64,000 nucleotides of DNA from assembly GCA_020832925.1 (NCBI GenBank), contig JAJHRF010000003.1:19840-83839 (forward strand). The letters are read 5' to 3'. This document shows positions 18,058 to 26,190 of this stretch, one piece after another. The first letter of the stretch is position 1. Each line of letters begins with the position of its first letter. The notes under the pieces were generated by a model. The model did not search any database. It saw nothing but the letters and a program-made list of their open reading frames with translations, and had not been told where the DNA came from. Made by a program: the position numbers and the translations under genes. The stretch is from Desulfurococcaceae archaeon. Its GTDB lineage: Archaea; Thermoproteota; Thermoprotei_A; Sulfolobales; Ignisphaeraceae.

Positions 18058-18342
18058 TTGGCATTACAACAATCAAAACCATCTATAACGCCTTTACGTA
18101 TATTACGTAATTCAACAAATAAAACCGTAATGGTTAAAGTGAAGGAAGGCTCAGAATTCGTAGGCAAACTCATTATGACGGATCCTACGATGAATGTGGT
18201 ATTAGAAGATGCTACAGAGTATGCTGATGGAGGTAAAGATGTTGTAGCAAAATATGGTAAAATATTTATAAGAGGTAGTCAGATACTCTACATAAGCATA
18301 GACTATACCGAGGCTAGGATAAGGCAGGCTTCATCATCTTAA
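18058..18342 (+). CDS. LSm/Sm-like archaeal protein
   Basis: This is an Sm-fold RNA-binding protein expected to form a homo-heptameric or hexameric ring that binds U-rich RNA. The 94 residues show Sm1 (TVMVKVKEGSEFVGKLIMTD, then MNVVLEDA) and Sm2 (GKIFIRGSQILYISI) with normal spacing. The start is TTG with AGGGAGAG just upstream. A 48-codon gene for a four-Cys protein follows after 23 bases and is probably cotranscribed. Confidence 0.93.
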   Translation: MALQQSKPSITPLRILRNSTNKTVMVKVKEGSEFVGKLIMTDPTMNVVLEDATEYADGGKDVVAKYGKIFIRGSQILYISIDYTEARIRQASSS

Positions 18343-18365
18343 AAGTAATAGAGGTGTAAAACTAA

Positions 18366-18512
18366 TTGAAACAGAGGCTCAGGCTTCCCTCAAAATGTTT
18401 CATAAATTTCGATTTCTCATTGGATAGGATTGAATGTAAACTATGTCGATACTTTGAAACATGCTTAAAGATATACAACAAAGCTCAGAGGCTTGCTAGT
18501 ACAGTTAAATAG
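18366..18512 (+). CDS. 48-aa four-cysteine protein
   Basis: I translated this short frame by hand: a TTG start at 18366 and TAG stop give 48 residues. The core is RIECKLCRYFETCLKIYNKA. Four cysteines (C11, C28, C31, C37; C-x16-C-x2-C-x5-C) suggest a small zinc or iron-sulfur site, and the ends are basic. AGAGGTG at about 18350-18356 is a strong Shine-Dalgarno sequence about 10 bases before TTG. It follows the LSm gene closely on the same strand. Codon use is normal for the window. I do not recognise a family; RNA binding is a guess from composition and context. Confidence 0.6.
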   Translation: MKQRLRLPSKCFINFDFSLDRIECKLCRYFETCLKIYNKAQRLASTVK

Positions 18513-18756
18513 TTTAACGCAGTGACTCGTTGCATAGAGAGGAGCTATACATAATTAAAGCGTAGTAGAAGACTTCAGTTTAATTATCATCGATAGAGCT
18601 AAGTAGAGAGCTGATGAGAAACCACGTTAGCATCTTATAACTACTTAACTTCATGGTGAATAGGTTTGCAATGATTATCCCCAGTAAATAAAGCTGTTCT
18701 GATAGCGTTTTAGAACGAAAATATAAACGAAAATATATGCTAATTTAGGGCTAAAA
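18513..18756. other. Non-coding stretch upstream of SAM synthetase
   Basis: No open reading frame with a ribosome binding site was found here. A CTGATGA near 18607 resembles a C box, but no D box follows at guide distance on that strand. Apart from the SAM synthetase promoter at the right end I see nothing definite. Confidence 0.5.
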
Positions 18757-18766
18757 CTATATAAAG
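18757..18766 (+). promoter_or_regulatory. TATA-box promoter of SAM synthetase gene
   Basis: CTATATAAAG preceded by purine-rich bases (GGGCTAAAA, possibly a BRE) lies about 53 bp before the ATG. It predicts initiation near 18788 and a leader of about 27 nt that includes GAGAGGT as Shine-Dalgarno sequence. Confidence 0.6.
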
Positions 18767-18814
18767 AGCTACGAGAGGCTAAAATGTGTAGAAAAGCATG
18801 AGAGGTAAAATGGG

Positions 18815-20032
18815 ATGAAGAATATTTACGTAAGTGAGTATATATGGCAAGGAGTTGAGAATTTGAATGTTGAGATAGTTGAACGTAAAGGATTAGGACA
18901 TCCAGACTATATAGCAGATGGTGTAGCTGAAGCTGTAAGCAGGGGTTTGTGCAACTACTATCTAAGTCGCTACAACACAATACTTCATCATAATGTTGAT
19001 AAAGTGCTGGTAGTAGGAGGGCAAGCCAATCCACGATTTGGTGGAGGAGAGGTTCTACACCCAATACGTATAATAGTCTCTGGCAGAGCCACATCTTATG
19101 TTAAAACAGAGGCAGGACTAGAATTCATACCTATAGGCACAATAGTATTAAAATCTGTGAATGAATGGATAAAATCAAACTTCAGGTATCTAGATCCACA
19201 AGAACATTTGATTGTAGATTATAAGATAGGTCAAGGAAGTGTTGACCTTGTTAAAATATTTGAACTAGGTCTTAAAAAAATTCCTTTAGCCAACGATACA
19301 AGTTTCGGAATAAGTTACGCCCCTTTATCAACTCTAGAGAATGTTGTTTTATCGACAGAACATTTACTTAACAGTCCTGAGATCAAAAAGAGGATCCCAG
19401 CATTAGGTGAAGATGTGAAAGTTATGGGGCTTAGAATAGGTAAGAAGATTATATTAACAGTTGCTGTTGCAATGATATCGAGATGGGTTAGAGATAGAGA
19501 CGAGTACCTTAACATCAAGGAGGAGACGAAGAATTTAATTCTAGACCATGTCCTAAAGTTAGCACCAGATTATGATATAGAGATTCATATTAATGTTGGT
19601 GATAAACCAGATCAAGGAGTTTTCTACCTAACTGTTACAGGAACTTCTGCAGAGCATGGAGATGATGGAGCAACAGGAAGGGGTAATAGAGTTAACGGGC
19701 TAATAACACCTATGAGACCTATGAGTTTAGAAGCTACAGCAGGGAAAAACCCTGTGAGCCATGTAGGTAAGTTATTCAATGTAGCTGCAAACATAATCGC
19801 AGATAGGATCTATAAAGAGGTTCAAGGTATTAAAGAAGTTTATGTAGGTTTACTAAGTCAAATTGGTAAACCTATAAATGAACCCTTGGTTGTAGACATA
19901 AAGATTGTTCCAGAGAAACCACCTCTAACATCAAACATTATTAACGAATGCAAAGCTATAGCAAGTGAAGTACTCGATAACATTCCAAGATTAACGTTAG
20001 ATATAATAGAGAACAAAGTTAATCTATTCTAA
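18815..20032 (+). CDS. Archaeal S-adenosylmethionine synthetase
   Basis: This enzyme makes S-adenosylmethionine from ATP and methionine in the cytoplasm. It is the archaeal MAT type, divergent from bacterial MetK. The 405 residues are full length and show [40 protein letters not shown] and [20 protein letters not shown] followed by [20 protein letters not shown]. It is monocistronic with its own TATA box and is convergent with the DUF460 gene, 61 bases apart. The window's SPOUT methyltransferase and other SAM users depend on its product. Confidence 0.96.
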   Translation: MKNIYVSEYIWQGVENLNVEIVERKGLGHPDYIADGVAEAVSRGLCNYYLSRYNTILHHNVDKVLVVGGQANPRFGGGEVLHPIRIIVSGRATSYVKTEAGLEFIPIGTIVLKSVNEWIKSNFRYLDPQEHLIVDYKIGQGSVDLVKIFELGLKKIPLANDTSFGISYAPLSTLENVVLSTEHLLNSPEIKKRIPALGEDVKVMGLRIGKKIILTVAVAMISRWVRDRDEYLNIKEETKNLILDHVLKLAPDYDIEIHINVGDKPDQGVFYLTVTGTSAEHGDDGATGRGNRVNGLITPMRPMSLEATAGKNPVSHVGKLFNVAANIIADRIYKEVQGIKEVYVGLLSQIGKPINEPLVVDIKIVPEKPPLTSNIINECKAIASEVLDNIPRLTLDIIENKVNLF

Positions 20033-20093
20033 ATACTTAAGGATTAAACTAAAACCTTCCACACCTAGCTCTTTATTTAGAATATACTAGTCT

Positions 20094-22100
20094 TTAACCA
20101 TCACTTTGAATTAAGCTATTTCTGTAATCAGATATTATCTTTATTAAATCCTTTAATGATATATTTGAGCTGGTTCTTTTTACTGATTTAAATCTGCTTA
20201 TAGCTATTATTAAGGATTGTTCGAGATCGTCTAAATTAACTATAGCTAAGTTCTCACCTATCTTATCGATATTCGTATCACAGATTATGGGTATTTCCTC
20301 CTTTATAAATATTTGTTCAAGTTCTGAATCACACTTCTCGAACAGAGGTATGATCTTTAATGACTTTAGATATTTTAGCGCATCGTAGGCGATATAATTA
20401 CTTTCAATTACTATGAATCTATTTATTGATATGAGATCTTTTAATGAATTCAGATGGTTTAAAGTTAAGTTCTTGATTCTCGGTAGGACAATAGCTCTTC
20501 GCATCATTATTGATACTAAAAGATCTAGATATCTATTCCGTTCATTTGTTAATTCTTCTAATTTGCTTCTCAAGGTCTCTAAAAGGTATTGAAGTTGTTT
20601 TACTTGATCACTTAACCTAGTTATCTCTCTATCTTTTACAAAATCGTGTTGAGATTGCCTTACCTGTACAAACTTTCGTTCAAACAATAACTCTTCTAGC
20701 TTATTCTCGATTTCTCGAAATCTTTGCTTCAGAACTTCATTTTCTTTTAATAGTTCTTGTATCTTCATTTCCAGGTTCTTTACATTATTTTCACAATTTA
20801 TTGTTGCTTTTGTATATTCGCTTATACTTTTTGTAGGAATTGTTTCTTGTGAAGTTATATTGGATAGGTGTTTACCTATAGCAAATTCTAGTACTTGGCT
20901 AACACTATAACTTTTCAGCAACATATACTTCATCTCATCTATATCTACGTCCAGATCCATCTCTAAAAGCTTTCTCTCAAGCTCTGCAAATTTCCTTTCA
21001 TAAGCTTTGTAAGCTCTTATTGCGGCGGCTAAAGCATCACGTTCGTGCGTAGTATTAATTATTAAATCGATGTGTTTTCGTTTCTTAAGCCACTCAATCA
21101 ACTTCTCTTTCGTTTCTGTATCCAGCGTCTCGTTAGGTACAAAGAGTTGTACTCCAAGCATAGATGCGAGCTTCTTAACACTTTCTGGTGGAGGGTTTGT
21201 GTCAACAGATATTATTGCTGGTATGCCGTAACGATAGATCTTGTCTATTATATCGAGTCTATCCAAACCTTTTGTTGATTCTAAGTGTAGTACGTTTAGT
21301 GAAAGATCTATTATAGCTAGACCTGTCTCAATCCCGGGGTCTATCCCTATTATCAAAGGTTTTTTCTTAACCTCATTCTCATTATCTAGAACAACTATAT
21401 CAGTATAAACAGGTTTTATTAAAATCCTTATGTCGCTGCCTCTATAAGGCTTTATTATTTTCTGCACAGTCTTGCTATCTGCGTAAACAGTAAATATAGC
21501 GCTATCTAAACCTCCACTACTCTTCCTTATAACGATATCATAGTCAAGCTTTTCTCTTTCAAGCAAGGTTTTTATCTCTTTGACAGCCCTTAAGATAGCT
21601 GTGCGCATTCCACGTGTATATCTATTAGAACTACTTCCACCGGATCCTATAGATCGAGCTCTAGAAACTATTATTCTTGTTTTACGCTCTAACCCTTTTA
21701 CTGCTGTACCTACACCTTTCAACGCTAATAAAGCGCATATATAAGCAGTTTGTAAAGGTTTTGGTTTCGAAGTCAAAGTTATACCTATTTTGGAAGCTTG
21801 TTCAGCCAAACTTACAAATACATTATTATCAATTGTTACCTGGTATATCTCAGTATAGCTTGGAAATAAGGACAAAATCTTTGCAATATCTTTAGATGTT
21901 GGAGCTAGTTCATATATGTTATCAATACCTATACGATTGACAGAGTATTCCCAAGATAACCTTATGACGGTATTAAGCGAAGCTTCAAGCATCTCTACTA
22001 CAGGTCCACGATTTTCATCTATGATAACAACTGAGTACATAGGTGGAACAGTGTTCGACGAAGGATGTCCCTTGAATATGTCTATACCTAATACTAACAT
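20094..22100 (-). CDS. DUF460 domain protein (RNase H-like, coiled coil)
   Basis: This is an archaeal DUF460 (COG2433) protein of about 668 residues. The N-terminal half has two RNase H-like segments, LVLGIDIFKGHPSSNTVPPM and PLIIGIDPGIETGLAIIDL, with conserved acidic residues as in RuvC/YqgF folds. A central AAxRAYKAYERKFAELERKL region and a long coiled coil follow (about 440-560). A nucleic-acid role is inferred; activity is unknown. I chose ATG 22100, where the conserved sequence begins, rather than GTG 22151. It follows rio2 closely on the same strand and may share its transcript. Confidence 0.85.
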   Translation of the reverse strand: MLVLGIDIFKGHPSSNTVPPMYSVVIIDENRGPVVEMLEASLNTVIRLSWEYSVNRIGIDNIYELAPTSKDIAKILSLFPSYTEIYQVTIDNNVFVSLAEQASKIGITLTSKPKPLQTAYICALLALKGVGTAVKGLERKTRIIVSRARSIGSGGSSSNRYTRGMRTAILRAVKEIKTLLEREKLDYDIVIRKSSGGLDSAIFTVYADSKTVQKIIKPYRGSDIRILIKPVYTDIVVLDNENEVKKKPLIIGIDPGIETGLAIIDLSLNVLHLESTKGLDRLDIIDKIYRYGIPAIISVDTNPPPESVKKLASMLGVQLFVPNETLDTETKEKLIEWLKKRKHIDLIINTTHERDALAAAIRAYKAYERKFAELERKLLEMDLDVDIDEMKYMLLKSYSVSQVLEFAIGKHLSNITSQETIPTKSISEYTKATINCENNVKNLEMKIQELLKENEVLKQRFREIENKLEELLFERKFVQVRQSQHDFVKDREITRLSDQVKQLQYLLETLRSKLEELTNERNRYLDLLVSIMMRRAIVLPRIKNLTLNHLNSLKDLISINRFIVIESNYIAYDALKYLKSLKIIPLFEKCDSELEQIFIKEEIPIICDTNIDKIGENLAIVNLDDLEQSLIIAISRFKSVKRTSSNISLKDLIKIISDYRNSLIQSDG

Positions 22101-22163
22101 AGAGGATTCCTTAAGCTTACACCTACATCTCAGCCAGCTAACAGTGCTCACAGCTAATTATAA

Positions 22164-23057
22164 CTATGCGCCTATTATATGCTTATACACTTCTTCAGCA
22201 TCGATATTTAGTCTAAAACGTTTTCTAAAGAATTTAACAATGTTCAATATATCGCGTTTAAGTAATTGTTGAGCTAAAGGTGATGCAGAGGATACGTATT
22301 GCGGCCAATCAATTATATATGCAAGTTCTTCATCATCTCTCCGTGTTATCATGATATTATACTCGCTTAAATCACCGTGAATAATACCAACGTCTTTGTA
22401 TGCACATTTAACTATTTCAATTATTTGATTGAATATATTAGAAGGGTCTTGGAGTTCCGATACTTCGTTAAGTCTAATACCTTCAATAAATTCCATAACT
22501 ACACAGTGCAAAGCTCCTCCATATATTTTAGGTACACCAGATATGTTATTGTTATTCAATAATGTCAAAACTTCTTTCTCTCTTCTTCCTGCTAATATAC
22601 TTCTACGTAACCAACTACTTTCTGCTAGATTATCCGAGTAGTATCCTCTATATTTTGCAACGTTCTTGAAACTTCGTTTACCTATCTTATAGAATTTTAT
22701 AGCCACGACATCGTTATTCTCGGAAAGCCCTTGATATACCTCGCTTTCCTTACCAATACCAATAATGTCCCCTATAGCTTTAATAATGTTTTGTGTTACA
22801 AGAATTTTCAACGCTAAGCAATCTAATCCCAAGAATGTTATTCTGTAAGCCTCCATAGACGGGTGTTTAGCTATGATTTTCAGCTGAGCCAATTTTTTTA
22901 GTCGAGCAATAATTTCTTTCTGGGTGTAAAGGTGTTCAAACTTCTTAACTACGTATTCTACAGGTATGTATTCAAAATTCTTAATGTTCCGAACCATGAA
23001 GCTTAGGAGTTTAAAATCGTCATCTGTTAACTTTCTATATACCCCTCCTAATTTCAG
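22164..23057 (-). CDS. rio2: Rio2-type atypical protein kinase
   Basis: Rio2 is an atypical kinase/ATPase acting in small-subunit ribosome maturation. An N-terminal winged helix is followed by GIGKESEVYQ (P-loop-like), VAIKFYKIGKRSFKNV, catalytic HGDLSEYNIM and metal-binding IIDWPQ. The first standard start, ATG 22997, would cut off the conserved YRKLTDDDFKLLSF helix. The frame stays open upstream to a TGA but contains no ATG, GTG or TTG. CTG at 23057 aligns with the usual first residue and has GGTGA at 23065-23069 seven bases before it, so I extend to CTG (297 aa). The function is certain; the start is an inference. Confidence 0.88.
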   Translation of the reverse strand: MKLGGVYRKLTDDDFKLLSFMVRNIKNFEYIPVEYVVKKFEHLYTQKEIIARLKKLAQLKIIAKHPSMEAYRITFLGLDCLALKILVTQNIIKAIGDIIGIGKESEVYQGLSENNDVVAIKFYKIGKRSFKNVAKYRGYYSDNLAESSWLRRSILAGRREKEVLTLLNNNNISGVPKIYGGALHCVVMEFIEGIRLNEVSELQDPSNIFNQIIEIVKCAYKDVGIIHGDLSEYNIMITRRDDEELAYIIDWPQYVSSASPLAQQLLKRDILNIVKFFRKRFRLNIDAEEVYKHIIGA

Positions 23058-23104
23058 ATATAGGTCACCACTTCAAATATGTTGAACATATCATGCAAAT
23101 TTCT

Positions 23105-23164
23105 ACACAGATTTAATGTTAAGTATCCGCGGCGGCCGCGATTTTCTTCATCCACTATCTGTGT
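23105..23164 (-). ncRNA. Possible structured RNA between HMGR and rio2
   Basis: In an AT-rich intergenic region, an 8-bp perfect inverted repeat (ACACAGAT at 23105-23112, ATCTGTGT at 23157-23164) encloses a GC-only hairpin, CGCGG-CGG-CCGCG, at 23128-23140. A second GC-rich island, GAGCGCGGG, lies just outside. On the minus strand, AGATGA and GGATGA elements resemble degenerate C/C' boxes but D boxes are poor. It could be a structured 5' leader of rio2, a terminator of the HMGR transcript or an independent RNA. Part of the GC island, GCCGCCGCGG, also occurs in the conserved 16S 530 loop. The strand is assumed from neighbours. Confidence 0.35.
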
Positions 23165-23254
23165 CAAGAGCGCGGGATTCTTCATCTATGTCGCTAGAAT
23201 TAACTTAATATTGATAACTTAAAATAACTATATCAAGTTTCATCTAGAACCTAA

Positions 23255-24535
23255 CTATTTATCACCTGTTTTTACAAGTTTTTGTAAAAGCTCTCTAGCG
23301 TAATCAAACGATATTTTACCTTCTCTAATCATGGTTTCGGCTATCATATCGATCAATTCCCCAGTTGCTCCAGCCATTATAGCAAGGTTTCTTGCATGTA
23401 ATTTCATATGCCCTGCCTGAATCCCTGTCGTAACAAGTGCTTTGAGTGCAGCAAAATTCTGTGCCAATCCTACGGCCGCCATTATCTCTGCTAATTCTTT
23501 TGCTGTTTTTACGCCTAAGATTTTAAGAGCTATTCGTGCAATAGGATGAACTTTTACTGTTCCACCAACAACCCCTACTTGTAGAGGCATTTCTAGAGCT
23601 CCTACTAAATAGCCATTCTCGATATTCCAGGTACTAAGAGGTTTATACGAACCGCTCCTTGCTGCATAGGCATGAGCACCAGCTTCTATAGCTCTATGAT
23701 CTTGTGCTGTTGCAAGAGCTACAGCTATTACACCATTCAGTATGCCTTTGTTATGAGTTACAGCACGGAAAACATCGGCTTCAGCAATAGCTGATGCATC
23801 GACGATCTTCTCAGCTACATCCAGTCCAATATCGTCTACAGGTATTTTTACCCAGGATCTCGTTAATCTATATATCGCGTAGTTAGAGACTATTTTCAAT
23901 CTTGCTTCACCTCCTGTAATTTTTTCAATCAAATGAGCTACAGCTTCTGCCATAGTATTCACGGTATTAGCACCCATAGCGTCGAGAACATCAACAATTA
24001 AGTGAACAGCTATAACAGGTCCACGCCTTGTTTCTAAAATTCTTACCTCGATATCTTTAGCTCCACCACCTAATGATACAAGTGTTTTATTAGTTGAATT
24101 AGCTATTTCCAGTATCTCATCTTTATGAATTAGTATTTCTAGAGCTGAGTACCTAGGCATAAGGGATTTCATTATGTGTATTTGCGCTACCATGTACTGT
24201 TTATCAGCTAAAGCTTTAATACCACCATCTCTCCTCATAAATCTTGCAGCATTGCTAGCAGCAGCTACTACGCTTGGCTCTTCTGTAACCATGGGTATAA
24301 GATAATCCTTTCCATTTATTTTAAAATTCGGAGCTATAGAGAATGGATAGCACATAACACCTATAACGTTTTCTGAAATACAGCTGGCTATGCTTGGGTC
24401 CAGGTTTCCAAAGTTTCTCAATATAGCTACCTCATCATCGGTAAGATTTGCCCATTCTTTAACTATCTTCAGCCTCTCTTCTACCGACATATTGTAGAAT
24501 CCTGGAATTCTTGAACTCTTCTCGTTAAGCTCCAT
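23255..24535 (-). CDS. hmgA: HMG-CoA reductase, class II type
   Basis: The enzyme reduces HMG-CoA to mevalonate for isoprenoid lipid synthesis. The product has 426 residues. Its signatures are those of class II: ENVIGVMCYPFSIAPNFKIN, then PMVTEEPSVVAAASNAAR with the catalytic Glu, MGANTVNTMAE, and GIQAGHMKLHARNLA with the catalytic His. Class I enzymes, which I recall from Sulfolobus, read differently at these sites. ATG 24535 is chosen because GGTGG lies five bases upstream. A TATA-like GTTTATAAG is at about 24575. It follows the DUF4443 regulator gene on the same strand; mevalonate kinase is also in the window. Confidence 0.93.
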   Translation of the reverse strand: MELNEKSSRIPGFYNMSVEERLKIVKEWANLTDDEVAILRNFGNLDPSIASCISENVIGVMCYPFSIAPNFKINGKDYLIPMVTEEPSVVAAASNAARFMRRDGGIKALADKQYMVAQIHIMKSLMPRYSALEILIHKDEILEIANSTNKTLVSLGGGAKDIEVRILETRRGPVIAVHLIVDVLDAMGANTVNTMAEAVAHLIEKITGGEARLKIVSNYAIYRLTRSWVKIPVDDIGLDVAEKIVDASAIAEADVFRAVTHNKGILNGVIAVALATAQDHRAIEAGAHAYAARSGSYKPLSTWNIENGYLVGALEMPLQVGVVGGTVKVHPIARIALKILGVKTAKELAEIMAAVGLAQNFAALKALVTTGIQAGHMKLHARNLAIMAGATGELIDMIAETMIREGKISFDYARELLQKLVKTGDK

Positions 24536-24589
24536 CGAAACCACCGCTATAGAGGGATTTTATTATTTAAACTTATAAACGATCATATT

Positions 24590-25237
24590 TCAAAGTATGT
24601 TAAGCTCTAAAAGCGTTAAAAAGAAAGCTTCTTCAGCTATTCTTTCATTCTCAGCAAACACGGTAATAATTGCATCAAAATTTTTACCTCCAAGTATATC
24701 CCTTAATTTCCTTAACGATGGGAACACGTTTTCGTTTAAATCTTCACAGGGAGGTATATATACTTTGTCACCTAGTATATAAGCAATTATAGCAGCTTTT
24801 GCTTTGTACCTGATTAAAGTATCACGAAGATACGAAACATCAAACCTCTTTAGTAACGCAAATCCATTCCTTAGCAAGAAGCAGTATGCTTTATTATAGA
24901 GTAGAAGAGATTTTTCCAGAATAGATGTTACGTCTCCTCCAAAGTTAACAAGTTTAAGCAACTTTTCAACAAAGGCTTGACCATAAGGTGTTAATATGCA
25001 TCCAGCAACCGAGTCTATCTCAATAAGATTCATTCTCCTTAATCGATTAACTAATGTTCTAACAGAGGTAACACTTATACCTAAATGTTTTGACAATAAT
25101 TGACGTCCCAAAGGTCCCTTCTCATAAAGTATAAGCAGAGTTTTTAAAACATGATATTCATTAAACGTAGGTTTAACTCCCCTAATAGGTAGCACTATCT
25201 TAGTTACAACTTCTTTGATTATCGGGTTGACGTACAT
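24590..25237 (-). CDS. DUF4443 winged-helix regulator
   Basis: The 215-residue protein has an N-terminal winged helix (about 20-80: YHVLKTLLILYEKGPLGRQL, LGISVTSVRTLVNRLRRMNL) followed by an alpha/beta domain of the DUF4443 type. It looks like an archaeal transcription factor with a sensor domain (YIPPCEDLNENVFPSLRKLR). It is followed 54 bases later by HMG-CoA reductase and might regulate it, although HMGR seems to have its own TATA element. The ligand is unknown. Confidence 0.72.
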   Translation of the reverse strand: MYVNPIIKEVVTKIVLPIRGVKPTFNEYHVLKTLLILYEKGPLGRQLLSKHLGISVTSVRTLVNRLRRMNLIEIDSVAGCILTPYGQAFVEKLLKLVNFGGDVTSILEKSLLLYNKAYCFLLRNGFALLKRFDVSYLRDTLIRYKAKAAIIAYILGDKVYIPPCEDLNENVFPSLRKLRDILGGKNFDAIITVFAENERIAEEAFFLTLLELNIL

Positions 25238-25297
25238 TATCTTAGCCTTAACATCTCAGTGATTTCGTATTTTATATAGAGGCGCATAATTAAGCTC

Positions 25298-25807
25298 TTA
25301 CTCCATATCTAAATCATTTATATTAGTGAGACTTTTATTCGTGCTTATATCAACAAATTTTAGATGCATTGACGAAAGGATTCTCAAAACCTTTTCGATG
25401 TATATATTAACGCTTTTCTCGTCTATATTCAACGATTTAAGTTTCTGAAAAATAATCCTTTCCACGATGTGATAATGTTTGTAAGTTTCATTAAGTTTCT
25501 TCCACGGTATACCTGTCAATGCTTTAACCAACCTATCATCAATTGGTATAACTCCTTTCAACATTAAAAATGCTATTATCGGATACCCGATATAACCTCG
25601 CAACTTCGTGCCATTATCATCGCTATACACAGACCTTGTACTGAGATCAACATAAACATGATATTTACGTGTACCATCGGATGATATCACATAAGCATCT
25701 TTATCGCTAAAAACCTTTATCCTCTGATCCCCTATACATCCTAAAGCTTCAAGTATTTTTATCCGTGGTGGTAATTTTAACTCTTTATCAAGGTTGCGAA
25801 AGTTCAT
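25298..25807 (-). CDS. Hypothetical protein, 169 aa
   Basis: No family is recognised. The 169 residues begin with a strand-rich domain (IKVFSDKDAYVISSDGTRKY, then YVDLSTRSVYSDDNG) followed by helices. The segment GIPWKKLNETYKHYHIVERI is distinctive and looks conserved-type. It is soluble with no metal motif. It precedes the DUF4443 gene on the same strand by 61 bases and may be cotranscribed. Codon use matches the region. Confidence 0.6.
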   Translation of the reverse strand: MNFRNLDKELKLPPRIKILEALGCIGDQRIKVFSDKDAYVISSDGTRKYHVYVDLSTRSVYSDDNGTKLRGYIGYPIIAFLMLKGVIPIDDRLVKALTGIPWKKLNETYKHYHIVERIIFQKLKSLNIDEKSVNIYIEKVLRILSSMHLKFVDISTNKSLTNINDLDME

Positions 25808-25953
25808 GATGAGCCCTCTAAAATTCCCTAAGTTTATACTATATATTAGCTCTTAACATAATGAAAGTAAAGATTTTGAATACAATAAAGCGAAATAAGC
25901 TTATTAAGAAGCTGACACTAGATATTCTTAGCTAATATTTGGCATCCAGATCT

Positions 25954-26046
25954 GGGCCCGTAGCTCAGCCCGGTAGAGCGGCGGGCTCTTAACCCGTAGA
26001 CCGCAAAGGGCGGAAGTCCCGGGTTCAAATCCCGGCGGGCCCGCCA
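25954..26046 (+). tRNA. tRNA-Lys(CTT) with a 16-nt intron at 45/46
   Basis: Acceptor GGGCCCG/CGGGCCC, D stem GCTC/GAGC, anticodon stem GCGGG/CCCGT with loop CTCTTAA (anticodon CTT), T stem CCGGG/CCCGG, discriminator G, and an encoded CCA at 26044-26046. Between the anticodon and T stems lie 21 nt instead of 5. Removing 26000-26015 leaves the standard variable loop AGGTC. A bulge-helix-bulge supports this: bulges AG|A and AA|G, central helix CCGT:GCGG, inner helix CC:GG. The mature tRNA would be 74 nt plus CCA. The intron is at a non-canonical site, which needs a crenarchaeal-type splicing endonuclease. Confidence 0.92.
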
Positions 26047-26190
26047 CAACATCTACACATCTTTGTATCGCATTCTCTATTAAATTTTCAATTCATGTAA
26101 AATAGAATTCATAATTAGATCTGAGCATGAAGATTAGAAAAGATGTAGAAGTGATGTAATCTAAAATAAATTCGATTAAAATATTGTTTA

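Noticed and set aside
18600..18660. CTGATGA resembling a C box upstream of the SAM synthetase gene
   Set aside because: No CTGA or near match at guide distance and no C'/D' pair; unlike the four accepted sRNAs.
18675..19094. 139-codon frame on the minus strand near the SAM synthetase start
   Set aside because: It shadows the conserved enzyme and has a low-complexity Leu/His/Ser composition.
25798..25830. ATGATGA at the start of the 169-aa gene (opposite strand)
   Set aside because: It is the complement of the start region and has no D box downstream.
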